Positions 18,878 to 26,791 of a stretch of 64,000 nt of DNA are shown piece by piece. The stretch is from positions 62,001-126,000 of the forward strand of contig MESL01000007.1 of the NCBI GenBank assembly GCA_001770955.1, in the 5' to 3' direction. A program made the position numbers and the translations under genes. The DNA comes from Burkholderiales bacterium RIFCSPLOWO2_12_FULL_65_40. GTDB lineage: Bacteria > Pseudomonadota > Gammaproteobacteria > Burkholderiales > Burkholderiaceae_C. How positions within the stretch are numbered: position 1 is the stretch's first letter; every line of letters begins with the position of its first letter. Below the pieces are notes generated by a model, which did not search any database, was not told the DNA's origin, and saw nothing but the letters and a program-made list of their open reading frames with translations.

Positions 18878-19288
18878 TCAGGTGATGCGGCCGGCCAGGG
18901 CTGCGCGTACCGCGGGGCTTGCGTGAAGCGCGCCCAGCACGGTGATTGATTCAATGGTGTCGGCAGCCAGTTGTGCAGGCACATCGTCGGCGATGCTGGC
19001 GAGGCCCAGCACCCTGATCTGCAGCTTCTCCCCGGCGGCTTGCGCCCGGGTGAGGTCTTCCACCGTGAAGCGCTGTAGTCCCAGAACCAGCATCTTGCGG
19101 GCCACGACGTGGCGCAGCGCCTCGCCGTGGCTGGCAAGGTGATTGCGGATCGCCGTGCGGATGAAGTCGCTGCGGTTGGAATAGAAGCCCTCGGCGACGA
19201 GCAAGTCGATCTGCCCGAGATCGACGTAACCCAGGTTGATGGTGAGTTTTTCAGACTCGCTGATGCGCGGAGAAGAAGTGGTTGCCAT
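18878..19288 (-). CDS. CopG/ribbon-helix-helix transcriptional regulator
   Basis: DNA-binding protein of 136 residues. The N-terminal part (about 12-55) is an RHH domain: KLTINLGYVDLGQIDLLVAEGFYSNRSDFIRTAIRNHL contains the beta strand and the N-R-S-D-F turn of the fold. The remaining 80 residues form an extension that may bind an effector or partner. AAGGATG before the ATG at 19288 marks the start. A 36-bp perfect palindrome lies 5 bases upstream of the start and is the natural operator for autoregulation. The esterase gene follows closely, so the regulator probably controls it. Confidence 0.85.
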   Translation of the reverse strand: MATTSSPRISESEKLTINLGYVDLGQIDLLVAEGFYSNRSDFIRTAIRNHLASHGEALRHVVARKMLVLGLQRFTVEDLTRAQAAGEKLQIRVLGLASIADDVPAQLAADTIESITVLGALHASPAVRAALAGRIT

Positions 19289-19293
19289 AAAAA

Positions 19294-19329
19294 CATCCTT
19301 ATGCCATCCATATGGATGGCATAAGGATG
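19294..19329. promoter_or_regulatory. 36-bp perfect palindrome upstream of the RHH gene
   Basis: From 19294 to 19329 every base pairs with its mirror. The half-site reads CATCCTTATGCCATCCAT and the other half is its exact complement. It also contains the translation-initiation region of the regulator gene (AAGGATG on the minus strand). Best read as an RHH operator, alternatively a leader hairpin. Confidence 0.7.
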
Positions 19330-19594
19330 GTTTCAATGGCGCCTTTGAAAGAAAGACAGGGGTGCCGAACTGCGCTCCCGTCAGGCGCATGGTTTGGCCC
19401 GGGCGGGTGGATCTGGCCAGCCGACGGGGTTTCAGCCCCTTGTCGCTTGTTGGAGCCGCAGAGTGCAGGCCGTGGGTGGTTTGGCGCCTGCAATGCTGCG
19501 GGCGGCACCCCCAAAGCCCCTGCTGCTACAAGTTTGTACCCCCGTGTGTCTGTCACCCCTGCCTGCGCTTCACGCGCCTGAATGGCATGCGTAT

Positions 19595-19614
19595 ACTGTT
19601 GTTTTGTACAGTAT
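19595..19614 (+). promoter_or_regulatory. LexA (SOS) box of the imuA-imuB-dnaE2 operon
   Basis: TACTGTTGTTTTGTACAGTA fits the CTG-N10-CAG consensus with extended TA ends on both sides. It sits 39 bases before the imuA start, as expected for the LexA-controlled mutasome operon. Confidence 0.9.
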
Positions 19615-19652
19615 TTTGCCAACTCCTTTCGTGTCCCGTCAGGCCGCCGCCC

Positions 19653-20450
19653 ATGCCCGTTTTTGCCCCCGCAGCTTTCAGCGCCTTCGACCCTGGCGTG
19701 CTCCCGCGCCATGTGGCCGATGCCGTCTGGCGCGGCTCGGAGGTGGGCGGTGCGGCTGCGCGCACCGTGCCGACCGGGTTTGAGGCGCTCAATGGCCAGT
19801 TGCCCGGTGGTGGCTGGCCCACGCACAGCCTGACGGAGCTGCTCATGCCGCAGGCGGCGGTGTGCGAGTGGCGCCTGCTGGGGCCTGCGCTCCCCGCGCT
19901 CATGGCCTCTGGCGGCCGGGTTTACCTGATCGCGCCCCCGAAGCCGCCGCATGCGGCGGGTCTGGCGCAACTGGGGGTGCCGGCAGACCGGCTGATCTGG
20001 ATCCGGGCCTCCACCCCGGTGGAGCGCCTCTGGGTCACCGAGCAGATTGTCAAGTCCGACCCTGCGGGGGTCGTGCTGTCCTGGCTCCCGCAGGCACGTC
20101 CCGAGCAGATTCGCCGCCTGCAGATTCACGCACAGTCCTGTGATGCGCCGGTTTTTCTGTTCCGGCCGGCGGTCACGCTGCACGATGCATCGCCCGCGCC
20201 CTTGCGGGTGTCTGTGGCTCTGGCTGAAGGGTGGAGCCTGGAAGTCCGTATTCCCAAACGCCGGGGCACCTCGCTCGACGCGCCCCTGGTTCTGGTCGCC
20301 ATGCCGGGCAACCTGGTGGCAGTGCTGCCGCCCCGGCTGAAGTCCGTGCCGTCCTCTGGGGCGGCATTTGTTTGCAAGGAGGTTTCCGATGCTCGGGCAT
20401 TGGGCCGCGTTGCTGCCCCTTCCACTACCGGCGTCCCCCTCTCCCATTGA
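19653..20450 (+). CDS. imuA: translesion synthesis accessory protein ImuA
   Basis: RecA/SulA-like accessory factor of the ImuA-ImuB-DnaE2 mutasome that performs error-prone bypass of lesions after SOS induction. The 265-residue protein has the family layout: VPTGFEALNGQLPGGGWPTHSLTELL at the N-terminus where RecA has its core, then YLIAPPKPPHAAGLAQLGV and PAGVVLSWLPQARPEQIRRLQ; a true Walker A motif is absent, as usual for this family. The ATG at 19653 lacks a strong ribosome binding site, and no alternative start exists after the LexA box. It overlaps imuB by 62 bases. Confidence 0.92.
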   Translation: MPVFAPAAFSAFDPGVLPRHVADAVWRGSEVGGAAARTVPTGFEALNGQLPGGGWPTHSLTELLMPQAAVCEWRLLGPALPALMASGGRVYLIAPPKPPHAAGLAQLGVPADRLIWIRASTPVERLWVTEQIVKSDPAGVVLSWLPQARPEQIRRLQIHAQSCDAPVFLFRPAVTLHDASPAPLRVSVALAEGWSLEVRIPKRRGTSLDAPLVLVAMPGNLVAVLPPRLKSVPSSGAAFVCKEVSDARALGRVAAPSTTGVPLSH

Positions 20451-21711
20451 TGCGGTATCCCTCGGAACCTGGGCATTGCAGTTCACCCCCCGGGTGGCTT
20501 TGCTGGAGGATTCGGTGGTCGCTGAAGTGACGGGCTGCGCGCGGCTGTTCGGCGGCATGGCGTTGCTGCACCACAGGGTGCACGCCGGTGCCGATGAGCT
20601 GGGCGCACGCGTGGCCTGGGCGCCTACGGCCACGGCGGCCCTGGCTCTGGCACGCCATGGCACGGGGCCATCCGGGGGGGATGGGTTTCGTGCGCCGCTG
20701 GCGCAGATTCTGGACGGTTTGCCGCTGCACGCCATCGCTGCGGTGGGCCTGCACCAGGCCACTCTGGCGCGCGTGGGGTGCCGCACCCTGGGGGATGTGC
20801 GCAAGTTGCCGCGCGGTGGCCTGAGCCGCCGTTTTGACAAGGCCCTGCTGAGGGCCCTGGATCAGGCTTATGGATTGCAGCCCGAGGTCCATGCATGGAT
20901 CACGCTGCCGGAGACGTTTCATGCGCGGCTGGAGCTGATGTCGCGGGTGGAGACGGCGCCCGCTCTGCTGTTCGGCGCCCGGCGCCTGCTGGTGCAGATG
21001 GCCGGATGGCTGGTTGCCCGGCGGCTGGGGGCGACGGCGTTCACGCTGCGCTGGTGCCATGACGTGATGCGCGCCAAGGACGCGGGTACCGGGGGCGAGA
21101 TCACGGTGCGCACCGCCCAGCCCACGCAAAACGTGGACCATTTCTCGCGCCTGCTGGCAGAGCACCTGGCAAAGGTCCCGTTGCTCGCCCCTGCCGGGGA
21201 CATCGAGCTGCTGGCCAGCGAGGTGGCGCCCGTCATCGAAGAGAGCCGCTCGCTCATTCCCGAGACCCTGCGCAAGGGGGCCGACACCGATCGGGCGCTG
21301 GAGCGCATTCAGGCGCGGCTGGGCGATGCCTGCGTGCAACGGCCTGTGCTGTGCGCCGACCACCGGCTGGAATGGATGCAATGCTGGGACAGCGACGGGG
21401 CACGGCGTACCCGGACGCCCGAGGCCCGCTACGCACTGCCCTTGCCCACCTGGATTCTGGACGAGCCCCTGCGCCTGATCGAGCGCGACAACCGGCCGCA
21501 CTACCAGGGGCCGCTGCAATTGTTGCTTGGGCCGGACCGGGTCGAAGGAGGTTGGTGGCACCGCAGCAGTACCGGTGAGGACGCCCTTCCGCTCAACGTG
21601 CAGCGTGACTACTGGCTGGCCCGCAGCCCGCATGCGGGCGTTTTGTGGGTGTTCCAGCAGCGCCTGGCGCGGGACCAGACAGCGTGGTTTCTGCACGGGC
21701 ACTTTGCCTGA
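20389..21711 (+). CDS. imuB: Y-family polymerase-like protein ImuB
   Basis: Catalytically inactive Y-family homologue that acts as the hub of the mutasome, linking ImuA, DnaE2 and the sliding clamp. The 440-residue product retains Y-family palm/thumb landmarks (VAEVTGCARLFGGMALL, LARVGCRTLGDVRKLPRGGLSRRF) but the acidic metal-binding motifs of active DinB/UmuC are not seen at the N-terminus, consistent with ImuB. AAGGAGG right before the ATG at 20389 decides the start inside the imuA 3' end. Ten bases separate its stop from dnaE2, so all three are one operon under LexA. Confidence 0.93.
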   Translation: MLGHWAALLPLPLPASPSPIDAVSLGTWALQFTPRVALLEDSVVAEVTGCARLFGGMALLHHRVHAGADELGARVAWAPTATAALALARHGTGPSGGDGFRAPLAQILDGLPLHAIAAVGLHQATLARVGCRTLGDVRKLPRGGLSRRFDKALLRALDQAYGLQPEVHAWITLPETFHARLELMSRVETAPALLFGARRLLVQMAGWLVARRLGATAFTLRWCHDVMRAKDAGTGGEITVRTAQPTQNVDHFSRLLAEHLAKVPLLAPAGDIELLASEVAPVIEESRSLIPETLRKGADTDRALERIQARLGDACVQRPVLCADHRLEWMQCWDSDGARRTRTPEARYALPLPTWILDEPLRLIERDNRPHYQGPLQLLLGPDRVEGGWWHRSSTGEDALPLNVQRDYWLARSPHAGVLWVFQQRLARDQTAWFLHGHFA

Positions 21712-21721
21712 ACTTCCAGCA

Positions 21722-24700
21722 ATGACCCGTCTCCCTTCATCGTTGCCGGACTATGCCGAGCTGCGCTGCGTCTCGAACTTCACCTTCCTGCGCGGGGCGA
21801 GCCGGCCCGAAGAGCTGGTCGAGCGAGCCCAGGCGCTGGGCTATCAGGCGCTGGCCCTCACCGATGAATGCAGCATGGCCGGGGTGGTGCGGGCCCATGT
21901 GGCTGCCAAGGCTGCAGGCCTGCCCTTGCTGCTGGGGGCGCAGTTTGGCATCCAGCCACGCGACGCTACGGAAGCACCGTTCACGCTGGTGGTTCTGGCG
22001 CAGAACCTCCACGGCTACGGCAACCTCTGCGCCTTCATCACCCGGCTGCGGCGGGCGTCGGAGAAAGGCAGCTACCACCTCACGCTGGACCACATCACGG
22101 GCGCCGAGTTGACGGACTGCCTGGCCCTGCTGTGCCCGGACCGCGAGGCCACCGATGCCCAACTTGAAGCCATGGGGCGCTGGACGCTGAACCATTTCAC
22201 GGGCCGGTGCTGGATCGGGGTGGAGCAGCTGAGGCGTCTGGACGATGAGCTCTGGCTGCACCGCTTGCGCGCCCTGTCGGAGCTGATGGCGCTGCCCCTG
22301 GTGGCGGTGGGCGATGTGCACATGCATGTGCGCTCGCGCAAGCCGCTGCAGGACGTGCTGACGGCCACGCGCATCGGCAAGCCGCTGACCGAATGTGGCC
22401 ATGCGCTGCAGCGCAGCGCCGAGCAGCACCTGCGCACGCGCCTTCGCCTGGCGCAGACGTTTCCCGCCGAGCTGCTGGCCGAGACGCTGCGGGTGGCGGA
22501 GCGCTGCAGCTTCAGCCTGGACGAGCTGAAGTACCAGTACCCGGACGAGGTGGTGCCGCGCGGCCACACGGCCGCCAGCTATCTGCGGCAGATGACCTAC
22601 GAGGGCGCTGGGGGCCGTTGGCCGCAGGGGATTCCGGCCCCGATGCAGGAGCAGATCGAGCACGAACTCGCACTGATCTGTGAACTGCGCTACGAGCACT
22701 ACTTTCTCACGGTGTACGACATCGTGGCCTTTGCACGCTCGCGCCACATCCTGTGCCAGGGGCGCGGCTCGGCCGCCAACAGCGTGGTCTGCTACTGCCT
22801 GGGCGTGACCGAGGTGGACCCGGCGCGCATGTCGGTGCTGTTCGAGCGCTTCATCTCGAAGGAACGCAACGAGCCCCCGGACATCGACATCGACTTTGAG
22901 CACCAGCGCCGCGAGGAAGTGATCCAGTACCTCTACGAAAAGTACGGGCGTGACCGCGCCGCCCTCACCGCCACAGTCATCCGCTACCAGCCCAGGTCCG
23001 CCATCCGCGACGTGGGCAAGGCCCTGGGTTTCGACCTGGCCACGGTGGATGCCATCGCCAAGGGCCAGAAGTGGTTCGATGGCGCGGGTGTGCGACCCGA
23101 GCGCTTCGAGGAGCTGGGCATCCCGGTGGACGACCTGGCCGTGCGCCAGCTCATCACGCTCACGCAGCAGCTGATGGGGTTTCCGCGCCACCTTTCGCAG
23201 CACACGGGCGGCTTTGTGCTCACCCAGGGCCCGCTGTGCCGCATGGTGCCGGTGGAGAACGCTTCCATGCCCCACCGCACGGTGATCGAGTGGGACAAGG
23301 ACGACCTCGACGCCGCCGGCCTGCTCAAGGTCGATGTGCTGGCCCTGGGCATGCTGTCGGCGATCCGGCGCGCGCTGGACCTGATCGGCCTGCGGCGCGG
23401 GCAGGTGTTCAGCATGCAGGACATCCCGGCCGAGGACAGCGCCACCTACGACATGGTCTGCCAGGCCGACACCATCGGGGTGTTCCAGATCGAGAGCCGG
23501 GCCCAGATGAGCATGCTGCCGCGCCTGCGCCCCCGGTGCTTTTACGACCTGGTGATCGAGGTAGCCATCGTGCGGCCTGGACCGATCCAGGGCGGCATGG
23601 TGCATCCGTACCTGAACCGGCGCCAGGGCAAGGAACCGGTCACCTACCCCAGCGAGGCGTTGCGCACCGCGCTGGGCCGCACGCTGGGCGTGCCGGTGTT
23701 CCAGGAGCAGGTGATGCAGATCGCCATGCTCGCGGCCTGCTTCACCCCCGGCGAGGCCGACGGCCTGCGCCGCGCCATGGCGGCCTGGAAACGCAAGGGC
23801 GGGCTGGAGAAGTATTACCACCGGCTCGTCGATGGCATGACCTCCCGGGGCTATGCCCTGGAGTTCGCCGAGGCCATCTTCGAGCAGGTCAAGGGGTTCT
23901 CGGAGTACGGCTTCCCGGAGAGCCATGCCGCCAGTTTTGCGCTGCTGGTCTATGCCTCGGCCTGGATCAAGCGGCACGAGCCTGCAGCGTTCCTTGTGGC
24001 GCTTCTCAACAGCCAGCCCATGGGCTTTTACACGCCCAGCCAGCTGGTGCAGGATGCACGCCGCCATGGTGTCGAGGTGCGGCCCGTGGATGTGATGCAC
24101 AGCAGGGTGGAGTCCACGCTGGAAGACCTGCCCGATACCCCGGCCGTGCGGCTGGGTCTGCACATGGTGCAGGGTCTGCAGGCCCCCAGTGCCGAGCGCA
24201 TCGTGGTCGAGCGCGGGAAGGCGCCGTTCGACAGCGCCGAGGAGCTGGCACGCCGCGCCCGGCTGGAGCAGCATGAGATGAAGCTGCTGGCCGCAGCCGG
24301 CGCCCTGGCCACCCTGTCGGGCCATCGCCGGCAGCAGGTGTGGGATGCGGCGGCACTCCATGCACCGCCCGAGTTGTTGGAGGACGCTCCGGTGGACGAG
24401 GCGTTTCTGGAACTGCCCGCCGCGCCCGAGGGCGAGGAGGTGGTCTGGGACTTCGCCTCTGTGGGCCTGACCTTGCGCAGCCACCCCATGGCGCTGCTGC
24501 GGCCCAGGCTCGACCGGTACAAGCTTCAGACCTCCGAGGAACTGCGTCGCATGCCCGATGGCAGGACCGTGCGCACGGCCGGCATCGTGACGCTGCGACA
24601 GCAACCCGGGACCGCCAAGGGCACCGTCTTCGTGTCGCTGGAGGACGAACATGGCAGCACGCAGGTGATCGTGTGGAAGCACGTGAGGGAAGCACAGCGC

Positions 24701-24844
24701 CAGGTGCTGCTGGGGGCGCGGCTGCTCGCTGTCAAAGGGCGGTGGCAGCGCGAGGGCGAGGTATGCAATCTGATTGCGCACCGGCTGGCGGATCTGTCGC
24801 CGATGCTCGGTAGGCTGGCGACGGAGAGCCGGGATTTTAAGTAG
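21722..24844 (+). CDS. dnaE2: error-prone DNA polymerase DnaE2
   Basis: C-family polymerase that extends across damaged templates with ImuA and ImuB. The 1040-residue protein is shorter than replicative DnaE, as typical. It has an N-terminal PHP domain (from CVSNFTFLRGASRPEELV), the palm with metal-binding Asp387 and Asp389 in PPDIDIDFEH and a third Asp at about 538 (LLKVDVLAL), helix-hairpin-helix region, and a C-terminal OB fold (VRTAGIVTLRQQPG). The chain has the DnaE2 signature of lacking the extreme C-terminal tau-binding tail. It is the last gene of the SOS operon and ends four bases before the convergent cho stop. Confidence 0.95.
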   Translation: MTRLPSSLPDYAELRCVSNFTFLRGASRPEELVERAQALGYQALALTDECSMAGVVRAHVAAKAAGLPLLLGAQFGIQPRDATEAPFTLVVLAQNLHGYGNLCAFITRLRRASEKGSYHLTLDHITGAELTDCLALLCPDREATDAQLEAMGRWTLNHFTGRCWIGVEQLRRLDDELWLHRLRALSELMALPLVAVGDVHMHVRSRKPLQDVLTATRIGKPLTECGHALQRSAEQHLRTRLRLAQTFPAELLAETLRVAERCSFSLDELKYQYPDEVVPRGHTAASYLRQMTYEGAGGRWPQGIPAPMQEQIEHELALICELRYEHYFLTVYDIVAFARSRHILCQGRGSAANSVVCYCLGVTEVDPARMSVLFERFISKERNEPPDIDIDFEHQRREEVIQYLYEKYGRDRAALTATVIRYQPRSAIRDVGKALGFDLATVDAIAKGQKWFDGAGVRPERFEELGIPVDDLAVRQLITLTQQLMGFPRHLSQHTGGFVLTQGPLCRMVPVENASMPHRTVIEWDKDDLDAAGLLKVDVLALGMLSAIRRALDLIGLRRGQVFSMQDIPAEDSATYDMVCQADTIGVFQIESRAQMSMLPRLRPRCFYDLVIEVAIVRPGPIQGGMVHPYLNRRQGKEPVTYPSEALRTALGRTLGVPVFQEQVMQIAMLAACFTPGEADGLRRAMAAWKRKGGLEKYYHRLVDGMTSRGYALEFAEAIFEQVKGFSEYGFPESHAASFALLVYASAWIKRHEPAAFLVALLNSQPMGFYTPSQLVQDARRHGVEVRPVDVMHSRVESTLEDLPDTPAVRLGLHMVQGLQAPSAERIVVERGKAPFDSAEELARRARLEQHEMKLLAAAGALATLSGHRRQQVWDAAALHAPPELLEDAPVDEAFLELPAAPEGEEVVWDFASVGLTLRSHPMALLRPRLDRYKLQTSEELRRMPDGRTVRTAGIVTLRQQPGTAKGTVFVSLEDEHGSTQVIVWKHVREAQRQVLLGARLLAVKGRWQREGEVCNLIAHRLADLSPMLGRLATESRDFK

Positions 24845-24848
24845 GCGC

Positions 24849-25742
24849 TCAGAGCAGAACTATTTCGGCGCGTCCGCTGAGCAGCGGCTTGCACAGGATC
24901 TTGTAGCCGTCGGCATCGAACCCCGTGCTCACTTGGTCCAAGGCTGCAGCCTCTTGGCTGTCGGTCACGCTGCCCAGGTAGCACCAGTGGCGCAGCACAT
25001 GGATCTGGAAGTCGTGCGGGTGGGGTGACGCGGAGGATTCGCCCCGTCCGGGCGTGAAGCGCTCGATCAGGCCGATGGCGCCCGGATAGGGCCAGGTGGC
25101 GATCTGCAGGTCTTCCAGTGCGGTGAAAAGGCGCCGACGGTGCTCGTCTGGCGACTCTTCACCCCTGCAGACCCCCGAGCACTGGCGCAGCATCGACCGA
25201 AAGCACGCCTTGCCCGGTGGGAGTTTTTCCAGGCCGAGTGCGCCGTAGCACAGCCGGTGCTGGTCTGCGAGCTTGCGCAGCCCCTCCTGCGCGGCACGGT
25301 GGCTACCGAACAGGCCGTAGAGACCGGGCTCGGTGGCGAAGTGGATGTCTTTGGAATACACCACCTCGGGTCGGTCACCGCTCATGCGCAGCGCGCAGAG
25401 CTGGCGGCTGCGGCGCAGCTTCTGGTTGAACAGCGGGTGCATCTGCTTGATGAGGTGGGCTTCGAGCAGCAGTGCGCCGATCTCTCCGGCGGTGCGAATA
25501 TGGCTGATGCGCCGCGTCTGGCGCAGCATGCGTGCTTCGTCCGCCGTGCGCAGATGCGCCAGGAGGCGACTGCGCAGGTTCACGCTCTTGCCTATGTACA
25601 GCGGCAGGTCACCTTCTTCGCCATGAAAGAGGTACACCCCGGGCGCTGAAGGCATGTCGGCAAGGGCCGTGCGCAGGTGCTCGGGGTATTCGTAGTACCG
25701 GGCTGCGTCGAACTCAGGGCGGCGGCGTGCAGGAATGTGCAT
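24849..25742 (-). CDS. cho: UvrC-like excinuclease Cho
   Basis: GIY-YIG endonuclease homologous to the N-terminal half of UvrC; with UvrA and UvrB it makes the 3' incision at bulky lesions. The 297-residue length equals the E. coli protein. The GIY-YIG core reads GVYLFHGEEGDLPLYIGKSVNLRSRLLAHL, with the catalytic Arg and the later Glu in GALLLEAHLIKQMHPLFN. The C-terminal UvrC nuclease half is absent. I chose the ATG at 25742; longer in-frame starts exist upstream but run into the leader. A LexA box lies 51 bases upstream, and the gene faces dnaE2 tail to tail. Confidence 0.9.
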   Translation of the reverse strand: MHIPARRRPEFDAARYYEYPEHLRTALADMPSAPGVYLFHGEEGDLPLYIGKSVNLRSRLLAHLRTADEARMLRQTRRISHIRTAGEIGALLLEAHLIKQMHPLFNQKLRRSRQLCALRMSGDRPEVVYSKDIHFATEPGLYGLFGSHRAAQEGLRKLADQHRLCYGALGLEKLPPGKACFRSMLRQCSGVCRGEESPDEHRRRLFTALEDLQIATWPYPGAIGLIERFTPGRGESSASPHPHDFQIHVLRHWCYLGSVTDSQEAAALDQVSTGFDADGYKILCKPLLSGRAEIVLL

Positions 25743-25793
25743 GGGGGAGCAGAAGACCCTGCAAACAGGGAGCATGGTCGCAGCGGCAGAATT

Positions 25794-25813
25794 ATCTGTG
25801 ATTAAACACAGTA
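25794..25813 (-). promoter_or_regulatory. LexA (SOS) box upstream of cho
   Basis: Minus-strand TACTGTGTTTAATCACAGAT fits CTG-N10-CAG. E. coli cho is also an SOS gene. A small hairpin (CCCTG/CAGGG) lies between the box and the gene start. Confidence 0.82.
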
Positions 25814-26029
25814 TATTCGTTCGCGCTTTTGCCGGGATTTTCAGCCCGGCGGCCTGCGCGGGTCTGCACCGCAAGGGAGCCAGAGCGGGTATCGCATTGC
25901 AACAGTCGCACGCAAAACCACGCGACTCAGCGTTCATGAACGAAAATACGAGGTTTTGCCCGCCGGGGACAGGGACTCCGATGTCCGTGCGCTACCGCCG
26001 GAGCGTGCGCGGCGAGCGGCCTTGACGGG

Positions 26030-26785
26030 ATGCCTCTACACCATCGACTCACCAGTTCTCCCTTGGTTCTCCTGCTCCAGCAATGGCAGCCGGAGGATGG
26101 CGGACAGGTGCGCCCGGACGTGGCCGAGCGCCTGGGCCAATGGCTGGGAGCCGTGGATGCCGTTGGGCTCAATGGGGCGCTGCACTCGATCGAGGCCTAC
26201 CCTGCCCAGGCGTTGCAACCAGGGCAGGTGGTGGATTGGCGTGCGATGGAAGAGGCGTGCCGGGGCGTGCAGGCCGAGTTGAACGAGCAGATCGTGGCCC
26301 GGGCCACGCCCGCCCGGGCGCCACGGGGGCGGGGCGGCATGGCTCCCGCCGAGGCGATCGACCCCGAGGCCGAGGCAGATTTCGCGACCCACTGCCAGCG
26401 TTATCTGGGCCAGCAAAAGCAGATGGAGAACCGGCTGAGCGCCTTGCGTGCGCAGATGCGCCAATGGCTTTCAAAAGGCTCGCCCGCCTTGCGGCAACTG
26501 GCAGCGCTCGATGCCGTGCTGGAGCAGATGCTGGGTGCGCGTGAGCAGAAGCTCTGGGCGCAGCTGCCGGGTTGCCTGGAGGGCCGTCTGGCGCATTGGC
26601 GCGGGCTGCACGCGCAGCGGCTGGAAGCTTTGGGCCAGGAAGACGCGCCGCAGCAGTGGCGCCAGCCCGGAGGCTGGCTTTTTGCTTTTGAGCAGGATGT
26701 GCGGGCGCTGTGGCAGGCCGAGGTGCAGGTGCGCCTGCAGCCGATCATGGGTTTGCTGGAAGCAGCCCGCAACGAGAACAGGTAA
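26030..26785 (+). CDS. DUF3348 family protein, first gene of a motor-like operon
   Basis: Function unknown. The 251-residue protein has no signal peptide or membrane segment and looks mainly alpha-helical, with long charged helices (for example residues 125-175 with QRYLGQQKQMENRLSALRAQ, and a C-terminal EVQVRLQPIMGLLEAARN). The pattern and context match the DUF3348 family, which I recall as accompanying DUF802 and DUF2894 genes. It opens a tight four-gene set: six bases separate it from the DUF802 gene. The most likely role is a cytoplasmic partner of the DUF802 tail; this is inference from adjacency. The start at 26030 has only a weak ribosome binding site. Confidence 0.75.
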   Translation: MPLHHRLTSSPLVLLLQQWQPEDGGQVRPDVAERLGQWLGAVDAVGLNGALHSIEAYPAQALQPGQVVDWRAMEEACRGVQAELNEQIVARATPARAPRGRGGMAPAEAIDPEAEADFATHCQRYLGQQKQMENRLSALRAQMRQWLSKGSPALRQLAALDAVLEQMLGAREQKLWAQLPGCLEGRLAHWRGLHAQRLEALGQEDAPQQWRQPGGWLFAFEQDVRALWQAEVQVRLQPIMGLLEAARNENR

Positions 26786-26791
26786 ACAGGA

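Noticed and set aside
21737..24781. Long open frame antisense to dnaE2 (about 1,000 codons)
   Set aside because: In GC-rich DNA the opposite strand of a real gene often stays open. The translation is His/Gln-rich without any family motif.
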